Shown: piece after piece, positions 53,155 to 61,161 of the stretch
How positions within the stretch are numbered: the first letter of the stretch is position 1
How the letters are laid out: each line of letters begins with the position of its first letter
Source: an uncultured bacterium
GTDB lineage: Bacteria > Actinomycetota > Coriobacteriia > Coriobacteriales > Coriobacteriaceae
DNA length: 64,000 bases
Reading direction: 5' to 3'
Assembly: GCA_905216145.1 (NCBI GenBank)
Contig: CAJMST010000002.1
Coordinates: forward strand, 1-64,000
Program-made: the position numbers and the translations under genes
The notes under the pieces: model-generated
What the model was told of the DNA's origin: nothing
Seen by the model: only the letters and a program-made list of their open reading frames with translations
Database searches by the model: none

Positions 53155-54585
53155 ATGGCTCTTTGGGGCGGTCGTTTTGAGGCGGGCGTGGCCGAGGTCA
53201 CGCAGGAGTTTGGCGCGTCGCTGCCGGTCGACAAACATCTCTATAAGCAGGATATCGCCGGCTCTAAGGCGCATGCCAAGATGTTGGCCGCCCAGGGCAT
53301 CATCAGTGCCGAGGACGAGCAGGCGATTGCCAAGGGCCTGACCGGAATCGAACAGGATATCGATGCCGGCAACTTTACCTTCGACATCAACGATGAGGAC
53401 ATTCATATGTCCATCGAGAGCGAGCTGACGCGTCGCATCGGCGAGGCTGGCAAGCGCTTGCATACTGGGCGTTCGCGCAACGACCAGGTGGCGACCGATA
53501 CGCGCCTGGGCGTCAAGGCGCTGGCCAAGGAGCTCATGGAGGCCAATCTTGAGCTGCGCCATGTGCTGGTGGATGCGGCCAAGAAGTACGACAAGGTGAT
53601 TCTGCCGGGCTACACGCACATGCAACATGCTCAGCCCGTGCTGCTGTCGCATCACCTGCTGGCGTATTCCTGGATGTTCGCGCGCGACTTTACGCGTTTG
53701 AAGGCCGCCTTTGATGCTGCCGACAACTGCCCGCTGGGTGCCGCTGCGCTTGCCGGTACGAGCTATCCGCTCGATCGCCAGATGACGGCTGCCGAACTTG
53801 GCTTTGCGGGCGTGATCCCCAACTCGCTCGATGCCGTTTCCGACCGTGATTTTCTGCTCGATCTGCATTACGCCGGATCCGTCATGGCGATGCACCTGTC
53901 GCGTCTTTCCGAGGAGATCGTACTGTGGTCGAGCTCCGAATTTGGCTTTATCACGCTTTCCGACTCGTACTCCACTGGCTCGTCCATCATGCCGCAGAAG
54001 AAGAACCCCGACTTTGCCGAGCTTATCCGCGGCAAGAGCGGTCGCGTGTACGGCAACCTGGTGCAGCTGCTGGTAACCATGAAGGGCCTGCCGCTTGCTT
54101 ATAACAAGGACTTGCAGGAGGACAAGGAGGGCGCGCTCGATACCGCCCATACGCTCATGCAGTGCCTGTCCGTTATGGCCGGAATGATTTCGACTTGGAC
54201 CGTCAACGAGGATGCCATGGCGCGCGAGTGCGGCGTGGGGCACCTTGCCGCCACCGATGTTGCCGATTACCTGGCCAAGCGTGGCCTGCCGTTCCGCGAG
54301 GCACATGCCGTGGTGGGCCATCTGGTCCTGATGTGCGAGAAGCGCGGCTGCAATCTTGAGGACCTGCCGTTTGAGGTGTTCCAGGAGGCAAGCCCGCTCT
54401 TTGAGCGCGACATTACCGAGGCGCTCGATATCCCGTCGATTGTCGCCGCGCGCACGACCGAGGGCGGCACCGCTCCTGCTGCCGTTGCCGTGCAGTTGCA
54501 GCGTGCCGAGGCACAGCTCGTGGCTGACGAGGGCGTGTTTGGATCGCTGACCAAGGTCGTCGAGATGGGTCACGGGGCAAAGTAG
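53155..54585 (+). CDS. argH: Argininosuccinate lyase
   Basis: A 476-residue enzyme of the fumarase/aspartase superfamily splitting argininosuccinate into arginine and fumarate. Typical regions: LWGGRFEAGVAEVTQEF, DEDIHMSIESELT, HTGRSRNDQVATD with the substrate-binding residues, and the signature GSSIMPQKKNPDFAEL. AAGGAG (53141-53146) precedes ATG 53155. It is separate from argG by an independent terminator and a small ORF, so it may be transcribed alone. Confidence 0.98.
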   Translation: MALWGGRFEAGVAEVTQEFGASLPVDKHLYKQDIAGSKAHAKMLAAQGIISAEDEQAIAKGLTGIEQDIDAGNFTFDINDEDIHMSIESELTRRIGEAGKRLHTGRSRNDQVATDTRLGVKALAKELMEANLELRHVLVDAAKKYDKVILPGYTHMQHAQPVLLSHHLLAYSWMFARDFTRLKAAFDAADNCPLGAAALAGTSYPLDRQMTAAELGFAGVIPNSLDAVSDRDFLLDLHYAGSVMAMHLSRLSEEIVLWSSSEFGFITLSDSYSTGSSIMPQKKNPDFAELIRGKSGRVYGNLVQLLVTMKGLPLAYNKDLQEDKEGALDTAHTLMQCLSVMAGMISTWTVNEDAMARECGVGHLAATDVADYLAKRGLPFREAHAVVGHLVLMCEKRGCNLEDLPFEVFQEASPLFERDITEALDIPSIVAARTTEGGTAPAAVAVQLQRAEAQLVADEGVFGSLTKVVEMGHGAK

Positions 54586-54970
54586 AGGTTTGGCTGAAGC
54601 CGTTTTGGCCATGTATTGATAAATCGTTTTCGCTTTACGGGCGCCTGCTGATGTGGGAGCCCGTATTTTATTGCTATGGGGGAGGGGCTTGTCGAGAACT
54701 TCTGTAGGACCTTTGGGCAGGTTGTGAAGGGGATACGTTCGCGGGCGGCAACCGACCGCCTGCTCTGTTCGGCGCGGTTGATGGGCGGTCGGATGGTACT
54801 CTAATCGGGCTTCGAAACAGAAGTGACACATATGGAGCGCTTTAATAAATTGCAACGTTTCAATAAACAGCTTTTTGTTTAACTGCAGCTAAAACTCTGT
54901 TACGATGCAGTCCAGGCGGGTGCCGGAATGGGACTTGGGCACGCGCGAACCTACTTGAAAGGCTACTTTT
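54586..54970 (+). other. Non-coding gap between argH and ndk
   Basis: 385 bp without a credible gene. It holds the argH terminator (54636-54671) and an inverted repeat CCGACCGCC/GGCGGTCGG (54752-54760/54784-54792). A 16-codon ATG ORF at 54832 has no good ribosome site and is not called. The ndk promoter must lie in the AT-rich last 130 bp, but no clear boxes are seen. Confidence 0.5.
54636..54672 (+). terminator. argH terminator
   Basis: TACGGGC/GCCCGTA (54636-54642 with 54659-54665), extended inward by partial CC/GG pairing, followed by TTTTATT. Confidence 0.8.
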
Positions 54971-55375
54971 ATGGCTATCGAGAAGACCTTCATCATGATT
55001 AAGCCCGACGCCGTGCGCGACCGCAAGATCGGCGAGATCGTTGCTCGCATTGAGCGCAGCGGCCTTGTCATCGAGCGCATGGAGATGACCACGCTCGAGC
55101 GCGCTACCGTCGAGGAGCACTACGCCCATCTGGCCGACAAGCCCTTCTTTGGCGGTCTCTGCGACTTTATGACGAGCGGTCCGGTCGTCAAGATGGTCGT
55201 TTCCGGTCTCTCCGCTGTTGCTAAGATGCGCACCCTCATGGGCGCTACCAACCCGCTTGAGGCTGCTCCTGGTACCATCCGCGGCGACTTTGCCGTCGAT
55301 GTCAACGCCAACGTGATCCACGGCTCCGACTGCCTGGAGAACGCCGAGATTGAGATCAAGCGCTTCTTTGGCTAA
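54971..55375 (+). CDS. ndk: Nucleoside diphosphate kinase
   Basis: A 134-residue NDP kinase equilibrating nucleoside di- and triphosphates through a phosphohistidine. KTFIMIKPDAVRDRKIGEI starts it; GATNPLEAAPGTIRGDF and NVIHGSDCLENAEIEI carry the active site with His117. Length is typical. The ribosome site is GAAAGG. Two hairpins follow. Confidence 0.98.
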   Translation: MAIEKTFIMIKPDAVRDRKIGEIVARIERSGLVIERMEMTTLERATVEEHYAHLADKPFFGGLCDFMTSGPVVKMVVSGLSAVAKMRTLMGATNPLEAAPGTIRGDFAVDVNANVIHGSDCLENAEIEIKRFFG

Positions 55376-55413
55376 ACCAGCTTTGACTCCTTAAAGCTGT
55401 TAGCGTGTGGCTT

Positions 55414-55450
55414 GGGCGCCGCGGAACTCCATCCGCGGCGCCCTTTTATT
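55414..55450 (+). terminator. ndk terminator
   Basis: A perfect 11-bp stem GGGCGCCGCGG/CCGCGGCGCCC (55414-55424 with 55433-55443) followed by TTTTATT. Confidence 0.9.
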
Positions 55451-55461
55451 CCAAAATCTAT

Positions 55462-55502
55462 GCAGGGGCCCGCTCGGACATGTGTTCCGAGCGGGCCCCT
55501 GC
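55462..55502. terminator. Second hairpin between convergent ndk and rpiB
   Basis: A perfect 17-bp stem GCAGGGGCCCGCTCGGA with its complement (55462-55478 with 55486-55502). T-tracts are weak on both strands; on the minus strand it lies just after the rpiB stop and probably acts as its terminator. Confidence 0.7.
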
Positions 55503-55526
55503 TGTTAGCTTGTGGCACTGAATAGT

Positions 55527-55994
55527 TTAGGCTTCGTCGACGATCTTAAGGGCGCGCGTGTGATCGATCTCGTTGAGGAGGTTAACGCGACGCTCGTGAC
55601 GACCGCCCTCAAACTCGGCGTCGAGCCACTCGTCGACGATCATCTTGGCGAGCTCGGAGCCCACGACGCGGGCGCCAAAAGCGAGCACGTTGGTATTGTT
55701 GTGCATGCGGGAGAGCTTGGCGCTGAAGGGCTCGGAGCACACGACGGCGCGTACGCCCTCGACCTTGTTGGCAGCCAGGCTGATACCGACGCCGGTGCCA
55801 CAGATCAGGATGCCTAGATCGACGTCGCCGTTGGCAACGGCCTTACCCACCTTGTAGCCGGCGATGGGGTAGTCAAAGCTCTCGGAGGTGTCGGTGCCAA
55901 AGTTCACGACCTCGCAGCCGCGCTCCTTCAGGTGCTCGGAGATGATGTTCTTGAGCTCGACGGCGGCGTGGTCGTTACCGATACCGATCTTCAT
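55527..55994 (-). CDS. rpiB: Ribose-5-phosphate isomerase B / sugar-phosphate isomerase
   Basis: A 155-residue RpiB/LacAB-family enzyme interconverting ribulose-5- and ribose-5-phosphate. MKIGIGNDHAAVELK, DYPIAGYKVGKAVA, LICGTGVGISLAANK with the active-site Cys and SRMHNNTNVLAFGARVVG are all typical. AGAGAGGAAC precedes the ATG. A palindrome overlaps its probable promoter. Allose or galactose-6-phosphate activity cannot be excluded by eye. Confidence 0.93.
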   Translation of the reverse strand: MKIGIGNDHAAVELKNIISEHLKERGCEVVNFGTDTSESFDYPIAGYKVGKAVANGDVDLGILICGTGVGISLAANKVEGVRAVVCSEPFSAKLSRMHNNTNVLAFGARVVGSELAKMIVDEWLDAEFEGGRHERRVNLLNEIDHTRALKIVDEA

Positions 55995-56071
55995 GGATAG
56001 TTCCTCTCTGGTCTGTGCGGCGAGATTGCTAAAGGTTTTACCGCGTTCGACTGCATGATAGCGCGACTTTT

Positions 56072-56106
56072 GTGTAAACGCTTGGGCGTTTTTTGGTCAA
56101 ACGCTT
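56072..56106 (-). promoter_or_regulatory. rpiB promoter with an overlapping palindromic operator
   Basis: On the minus strand: -35 TTGACC (56100-56095), 17-bp spacer, -10 TTACAC (56077-56072). The spacer holds the palindrome AAACGC-CCAA-GCGTTT (56076-56091). A second AAACGCTT on the plus strand lies 23 bp from the first (56099-56106). This looks like a LacI- or GntR-type repressor operator; no regulator gene is adjacent. Confidence 0.45.
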
Positions 56107-56265
56107 TAGCATGCAACAAGACCGGTTTCTCATGAATGAATGCCGTCAGTTTGCGCCTGAATGCCGTCTACCGGAACCTGGGTTGCGGTTTTTGATGCAT
56201 TGTTATCAAATAAAAGAGCTAATTATTATTGAGAGCCCAGCCCGTTATACAAGTAGGAGATACCT

Positions 56266-57585
56266 ATGCCTGCCGATTCCCTTCGTGATGCCGCGTTTTG
56301 CGATGTTTTGAACCGCGAACTTGTTTGTGCACTCGGCTGCACCGAGCCCATTGCCGTTGCTTATGCAGCGGCGCTGGCGAGCCAGACGCTCGGTTGCGAA
56401 CCCGATCATATGGATGTTGCCTGCTCGGGCAACATCATCAAGAACGTCAAGAGCGTGACCGTGCCCAACTCGGGCGGTATGCACGGTATTGAGGCCGCGG
56501 CCGTGCTGGGTGCCGTGGGCGGCGACGCCAAGAGCGCGCTCGAGGTGCTCGAGAGCGTCGATGACGCGGACCGCGCCCGCGTGGCCGAGCTGCTTGCCGA
56601 TGCGGACTACTGCGATGTGTCGCTTGTCGAGGGTGTGCCCAACCTCTACATCAAGGTGACTGCGACGGCCGGGGGCCATACCGCGGTCGTCGAGATTACC
56701 GATCACCACACTAATGTCACGTGCCATACGCTCGACGGTATTCCGGTATGCGGTAAGTCGGCGGGGGAGTGCGCCGCCTGCGCCGAGCGCGTGGTGGCCG
56801 AGCGTGCGGCAGATAACGCCGACACGCCCATGTCGATCGAGACCATCATCGACTTTATCGAGGACGGTGACATTGAGGACGCCCGCGCTGCCGTTGAGCG
56901 TCAGATTGAGCTGAATGGCGCGATCAGTGCCGAGGGTCTCGCGCACGCTTGGGGCGCCGAGGTGGGCCGTACGCTGCTGGGTGCTCGTGCCGATGACGTC
57001 GCCTGCCGCGCCCGTGCCCGTGCGGCCGCCGGGTCCGACGCCCGCATGAACGGTTGCGCGCTGCCGGTCGCCATTGTGTGCGGCTCGGGCAATCAGGGCA
57101 TTACCTGCGCATTGCCCGTCATGGAGTATGCCGAGTACCTGCGTTGCGACCACGAGCGCCTGGTGCGCGCCGTGATGCTGTCCGATCTTATCGCCGTGCA
57201 TATCAAGAGCTATATTGGTGCGCTTTCGGCGTTTTGCGGTGCTATTTGCGCTGCGTGCGGCGCCGGCGCTGCGATTACCTGGCTGTGCGGTGGCACGCGC
57301 GAACAGATTGGCGCGACCGTCTCGAACACGCTCGGTAACGTGGGCGGCATCGTGTGCGACGGCGCCAAGGCGAGCTGTGCCGCCAAGATCTCGGCTGCCG
57401 TCGATGCGGCGATTCTGGGCCATGATATGGCCATGCAGGGTCGCGGCTTCCGCGCCGGCGAGGGCCTGATCCAAGATACCGTTGAGCAAACAATCGCCAG
57501 TATGGGCTACGTAGGCCGCGTGGGCATGAAGGACACCGACATCGAGATCCTCAACATCATGATCGGCAAAACCCAGGTGTGCTAG
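56266..57585 (+). CDS. L-cysteine desulfidase family protein (UPF0597/CyuA-like)
   Basis: A 439-residue cytoplasmic iron-sulfur enzyme of the serine dehydratase alpha superfamily. LVCALGCTEPIAVAYA (Cys25), CSGNIIKNVKSVTVPN, CGSGNQGITC and GIVCDGAKASC (two Cys seven residues apart) match the cluster-ligand pattern of archaeal L-cysteine desulfidase. It would break L-cysteine (or serine) into pyruvate, ammonia and sulfide. TAGGAG precedes the ATG. A structured repeat starts directly after its stop codon. Confidence 0.88.
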   Translation: MPADSLRDAAFCDVLNRELVCALGCTEPIAVAYAAALASQTLGCEPDHMDVACSGNIIKNVKSVTVPNSGGMHGIEAAAVLGAVGGDAKSALEVLESVDDADRARVAELLADADYCDVSLVEGVPNLYIKVTATAGGHTAVVEITDHHTNVTCHTLDGIPVCGKSAGECAACAERVVAERAADNADTPMSIETIIDFIEDGDIEDARAAVERQIELNGAISAEGLAHAWGAEVGRTLLGARADDVACRARARAAAGSDARMNGCALPVAIVCGSGNQGITCALPVMEYAEYLRCDHERLVRAVMLSDLIAVHIKSYIGALSAFCGAICAACGAGAAITWLCGGTREQIGATVSNTLGNVGGIVCDGAKASCAAKISAAVDAAILGHDMAMQGRGFRAGEGLIQDTVEQTIASMGYVGRVGMKDTDIEILNIMIGKTQVC

Positions 57586-57750
57586 TTACGCGGTTTTACC
57601 AAACCGCGTAACCAGTCGACGCTGCAAATGCCCCTAAGCGGCAATCTGCCTTTCAATCGTCGGGCATGGCCAGAAGGCCTATGCCCTCCTCTTTCAAGGC
57701 ACATTGCTCGCTTAGGGGCATTTTCGCTGACTTGTGCTCAACCTGCGGCG
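57586..57750 (+). repeat. Structured dispersed element, copy 2 (165 nt)
   Basis: It starts at the base after the TAG of the desulfidase gene. It has the same layout and length as copy 1: hairpin I (57586-57596/57601-57611, loop TACC), linker AACCAGTCGACGCTGCAA, outer 15-bp stem (57626-57640/57709-57723), middle helix GCAA..TGCC/GGCA..TTGC, inner hairpin GGGCATGGCC-AGAA-GGCC-T-ATGCCC (57662-57686), tail to CAACCTGCGGCG. Three pairs in hairpin I, six in the outer stem and one in the middle helix differ from copy 1, and each remains paired. It ends 25 bp before the convergent HAD gene. Confidence 0.85.
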
Positions 57751-57774
57751 ATATTTGGTTTGGAGCGAGGGGTC

Positions 57775-58533
57775 CTACGACAGTTCGTCGGCTACTTGGT
57801 GTTCGTAGAAGGCTTCGATTACGGCGTTGAATTCGCGGGCGAAGTCTTCCATGGTTCCGCGCCAGGTGGCTCGGCTGGGCTTGCCTTGGCCCACAAAGGC
57901 GGTTTGGATGCCGCAATCGGGGGACGGGAAGTCGCGTTTGGGATCGTTGCCCACCATAAGGACCTCGTGTGGCTCGAGCCCCATCACCTGAAGCTGCTCT
58001 AGATAGTAGGTGGCATCGGGCTTGCAGCGGGTGGCGTTTCCCATGTGCGTCACGAGTTCAAAGGGGGCGTCGGCCAGGTCGCCCCAACCCATGCGGCACT
58101 CGATGGCCCCCTGGGGAAAGCTGGGGTTGGTAAAGAGCGCGCAGCGCAGCCCTGCGTCCTGTACGGCCTGGAGCGCGGCGTGTGCGCCCGGCATGGCGTG
58201 GGCGTTAATGATATCGTCGTTCTTGTACGGAAGAACTTCGCGGTCATAGTAGGTAAACGCCTCGTAGATGAGGGGATCGGAGAGGCAGATCCCGCATCGG
58301 CGCTCGACCTCTTCTTGGTAAAACTCAAGATTGGTGCGGTTGTCCGTGCCGCTGCGGCGATTGGCGTTGAGGTCGACCAGGATGGTGCCGAGGCGCGCCA
58401 TCGTGCCACCGCGGCTGCGGCGCCCGATATCCGCGAGCATCGAAGAGACATCCTTAAAATAGCGAAGGATGAACGCGTTGAGGTTGATGCTGAGAAGCGT
58501 TTCGTCCATATCGAAAACGACTGCTTTGAGCAC
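57775..58533 (-). CDS. HAD-superfamily hydrolase (phosphoglycolate-phosphatase-like)
   Basis: A 252-residue HAD protein. Motif I KAVVFDMDETLLS (Asp8, Asp10); a helical cap; motif II LFTNPSF; motif III Lys of TRCKPDATYY; motif IV VGNDPKRDF. GTG (minus strand 58533) was chosen because GAAAGG lies upstream and motif I begins right after; the longer frame is not supported. Substrate unknown. Confidence 0.85.
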   Translation of the reverse strand: MLKAVVFDMDETLLSINLNAFILRYFKDVSSMLADIGRRSRGGTMARLGTILVDLNANRRSGTDNRTNLEFYQEEVERRCGICLSDPLIYEAFTYYDREVLPYKNDDIINAHAMPGAHAALQAVQDAGLRCALFTNPSFPQGAIECRMGWGDLADAPFELVTHMGNATRCKPDATYYLEQLQVMGLEPHEVLMVGNDPKRDFPSPDCGIQTAFVGQGKPSRATWRGTMEDFAREFNAVIEAFYEHQVADELS

Positions 58534-58848
58534 GCGGGCACCTTTCTCGAAAAATCGATCTAGAATCGTTGGCTCCGGATACTTTACCCCAAAGCCGAAT
58601 GCCTGGCTGGTTATCGTCAAGTTGCGGAGACGTGTGTTCATAAGATTACGAAAAAGTCTCCACACGAGTAAAAAATCGCAGTTCACGCTTGAAATCGAAC
58701 TCATTTCCCCGTAACCTATACGAACGTGATTGCATAAGCGTCACATTAGTATCTGTCGGCTCCCGAGTGTTCCTAAACGTTGTGTGCTTGTCGCACCCTT
58801 CTGTAGGTCCTAGCAATCGGGGCCCCGTAGTTCGAAAGGGGTCCACCT
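58534..58848 (+). promoter_or_regulatory. Divergent control region of the HAD gene and rpsA
   Basis: 315 bp without a gene. It must contain the rpsA promoter, but no single box pair is convincing. Near the rpsA start, CCCC (58823-58826) can pair with either GGGG 58819-58822 or the GGGG of the ribosome site (58838-58841), so the site can be sequestered. Confidence 0.4.
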
Positions 58849-60015
58849 TTGAGTGAGATTCAGAACTCGTCCATTTTCTCTCTTGACGATGTCAACGAGG
58901 AGGAGATGAACAACCTCATCGACGGTACGATTACCGACTTTGATGAGGGCGATCTCGTTAACGGCACTGTCGTTAAGATCGAGCATGACGAGGTGCTCGT
59001 TGACATCGGATTCAAGTCCGAGGGCGTTATCCCGGTCCGCGAGCTGTCCATCCGCAAGGACGCTAACCCTGCAGACATCGTTGCACTCGGTGATCCCATC
59101 GAGGCTCTGGTACTCCAGAAGGAGGACAAGGACGGTCGTCTGGTCCTGTCCAAGAAGCGTGCCGAGTACGAGCGTGCTTGGAACCGCATCGAGGAGAAGT
59201 TCAACTCCGGCGAGAACGTCGAGGGCGAGGTTATCGAGGTTGTCAAGGGCGGCCTGATCCTCGACATCGGCCTGCGTGGCTTCCTGCCCGCCTCCCTCGT
59301 CGACCTCCGTCGCGTCAAGGACCTCACCTCCTACATGGGCACCCGCATCGAGGCCCGCGTCATCGAGATGGACCGCAACCGCAACAACGTCGTCCTCTCC
59401 CGTCGCGTCGTGCTCGAGGAGTCCCGTAAGGCCGAGCGCTCCGAGATCCTGTCCAAGCTCAAGTCTGGCATGCGTCTCCAGGGCACCGTTTCCTCCATCG
59501 TCGACTTCGGCGCCTTCGTCGACCTCGGTGGTATCGACGGCCTCATCCACATTTCCGAGCTCTCCTGGAACCACGTCAACCATCCTTCCGAGGTTGTCAA
59601 GGTCGGCCAGGAGGTCGAGGTCGAGGTTCTCGACGTCGATCTCAACCGCGAGCGCATCTCCCTGGGTCTCAAGCAGACCACCGAGGATCCGTGGCGCGCA
59701 CTGGTCAAGAAGTACCCCGTCGGCGCTATCGTCGAGGGCACTGTGACCAAGCTTGTCCCGTTCGGCGCTTTCGTCGATCTGGGCGAGGGCATCGAGGGCC
59801 TGGTGCACATCTCCGAGATGGCCAACAAGCACGTCGATCAGCCTTCTCAGGTCACCCACGTGGGCGACAAGGTTCAGGTCAAGGTCATGGAGATCGACCT
59901 CGACCGTCGTCGTATCTCCCTGTCCATGAAGTCCGCTGCTGAGACTCTGGGCGTCGAGATCGAGGTTACCCCGCTGCCTTCCGAGAAGAAGGACGAGGAG
60001 ACCGACGCCGAGTAA
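58849..60015 (+). CDS. rpsA: 30S ribosomal protein S1
   Basis: A 388-residue protein with four S1 (OB-fold) domains at about residues 28-97, 113-180, 200-268 and 285-355; each has the G.V..I...G.FVDLGG.IEGL.H.SE pattern in the last two, the first two being more divergent. The four-domain form is usual in Actinomycetota and Firmicutes, shorter than the six-domain E. coli protein. Start is TTG 58849, 7 nt after GAAAGGGG; no ATG alternative fits. It helps mRNA bind the ribosome. Confidence 0.95.
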   Translation: MSEIQNSSIFSLDDVNEEEMNNLIDGTITDFDEGDLVNGTVVKIEHDEVLVDIGFKSEGVIPVRELSIRKDANPADIVALGDPIEALVLQKEDKDGRLVLSKKRAEYERAWNRIEEKFNSGENVEGEVIEVVKGGLILDIGLRGFLPASLVDLRRVKDLTSYMGTRIEARVIEMDRNRNNVVLSRRVVLEESRKAERSEILSKLKSGMRLQGTVSSIVDFGAFVDLGGIDGLIHISELSWNHVNHPSEVVKVGQEVEVEVLDVDLNRERISLGLKQTTEDPWRALVKKYPVGAIVEGTVTKLVPFGAFVDLGEGIEGLVHISEMANKHVDQPSQVTHVGDKVQVKVMEIDLDRRRISLSMKSAAETLGVEIEVTPLPSEKKDEETDAE

Positions 60016-60041
60016 ATCGGTTTGACGATCACTTGTTTTAA

Positions 60042-60074
60042 GGGATCCGTCCGCAATGGACGGGTCCTTTTTTT
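60042..60074 (+). terminator. rpsA terminator
   Basis: GGATCCGTCC pairs with GGACGGGTCC (60043-60052 with 60058-60067, one mismatch) followed by TTTTTTT. Confidence 0.92.
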
Positions 60075-60153
60075 CATTTGCTGCTGAGGTGCGCGATGCT
60101 GCCCGGGCTGTCCACAGGCTATTGGGTTGTCAGTGCATGAAAAATGCCGACAT

Positions 60154-60175
60154 CCCGCCTCGGGGAGGAGGCGGG
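60154..60175 (+). other. Small hairpin in the rpsA-rnpB gap
   Basis: CCCGCCTC pairs with GAGGCGGG around 6 nt. The rest of the 260-bp gap before rnpB shows nothing more than a possible -10 TACACT at 60323-60328. Confidence 0.4.
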
Positions 60176-60337
60176 AACACACCGAGTAGACGGAGGGGTG
60201 TGGAGCGCGGTCGCGTCTCGACTGACGACGTTGCCCATCGACAGGACCATTGTAGCGCATGGCGGTTCTTGGTTTATCGTGTCGAGCGTTTGCGTTGTGC
60301 CATTGCCTGCGGCAACGGTGTGTTACACTCTTGCACT

Positions 60338-60699
60338 GCTGAGTGGGCCAGACGGTCGCGCGATGTGCTGCTTGCAGCACGCGTGAGGAAAGTCCGGGCT
60401 CCAGAGGGCGGGATGCCGGCTAACGGCCGGGCGGAGTGATCCGACGGAAAGCGCCGCAGAAAAGAAGACTCCCACCTGCGCCGCAAGGCGTAAAGGGAAA
60501 AGCTGAAACGGTGGTGTAAGAGACCACCAGCGTCGTGGTAACACGGCGGCTTGGCAAGCCCCATCCGGAGCAAGCGCGAATAGGAACGCTATGGGCCGGC
60601 CCGGTCCGCGTTCGGGTAGCGTGCGTGGAACTGCACGGTAACGTGCAGACAAGATAAATGACCGTTCACGACAGAACCCGGCTTATCGGCCCACTCAGC
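60338..60699 (+). ncRNA. rnpB: RNase P RNA (type A)
   Basis: The 5' end GCTGAGTGGGCC pairs with the 3' end GGCCCACTCAGC to form P1. Conserved core segments are present: GAGGAAAGTCCGGGCTCC near the 5' end, CAGAAAAGAAGACTCCCACC-type region (in part), GGTAAGA-like GGTGTAAGAGACCACCAG, and AGACAAGATAAATGACC with ACAGAACCCGGCTTATCGGCC near the 3' end (each shown in part). It is the catalytic RNA that matures tRNA 5' ends. Ends are set by P1. Confidence 0.95.
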
Positions 60700-60710
60700 A
60701 CTTTGTTGAC

Positions 60711-60822
60711 GCTGCGAACCCGTCAGCGCGGCAATCTGCCTTTCAAGCCTTCGGGCATGACCATAAGGTCAATGCCCTCGTCTTTCAAAGCACCTTGCTC
60801 GCGCTGACGGGTTCTCGCTTTC
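60711..60822 (+). repeat. Structured element, copy 3 (no hairpin I), after rnpB
   Basis: It starts just 3' of rnpB P1 with the linker GACGCTGCGAAC. The outer 15-bp stem (60716-60730/60800-60814, GAACCCGTCAGCGCG and its complement) differs in sequence from copies 1 and 2 but is perfectly paired. The inner hairpin is GGGCATGACC-ATAA-GGTC-A-ATGCCC (60753-60777), so a G-C pair of the other copies is A-T here. Conserved single strands are GGCAATCTGCCTTTCAA and CGTCTTTCAAAGCACCTTGC. The tail and hairpin I are missing. Confidence 0.8.
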
Positions 60823-60920
60823 GACGGCGTCAGCTGGCCGATTTGGCGCTCATTCGTCGGTCGCCGCCATAAGGCGTGCTCCCTCCTCTTTCGGGCCAAA
60901 TCGACTCAGCTGACGCCGTC
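60823..60920 (+). repeat. Related structured element, copy 4 (divergent)
   Basis: It abuts copy 3. A 14-bp outer stem GACGGCGTCAGCTG (60823-60836/60907-60920), a second 9-bp stem CGATTTGGC/GCCAAATCG (60839-60847/60895-60903) and an inner hairpin CGCC-ATAA-GGCG (60865-60876). The only long shared sequence with copies 1-3 is the strand CTCCCTCCTCTTTC after the inner hairpin, plus CATAAGG in the loop. Confidence 0.65.
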
Positions 60921-60959
60921 TCGCTGCTTGTGCCTGATCATCGGCAGCCTCATTTCTGT

Positions 60960-61016
60960 TGCAATCTCGTCTTTCAAGGCACCTTGCTCGCGCTGACGGG
61001 TTCTCGCTTTCGTTGA
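60960..61016 (+). repeat. Structured element, partial copy 5 (internal deletion)
   Basis: GCAATCT is joined directly to CGTCTTTCAAGGCACCTTGC and then CGCGCTGACGGGTTCTCGC. This matches copy 3 with the inner hairpin and left outer arm missing, so it looks like a deletion derivative of copy 3. Confidence 0.7.
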
Positions 61017-61161
61017 CGGATTCATCGGCGCCGTCATCCTTGACGTCTCACTGTTTTTGCCTGGTCATTGGCGTTGCCGTTCTATTTACTGGGGTTATCG
61101 GTACGGTCTTTGCCGTATTATTGAGGCTGTTTGTTGCTTTGCTTGTTGTTGAGGGGCTTTG

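Noticed and set aside
54832..54882. 16-codon ATG ORF with a repeated RFNK motif before ndk
   Set aside because: No convincing ribosome site and no following attenuator structure; probably chance.
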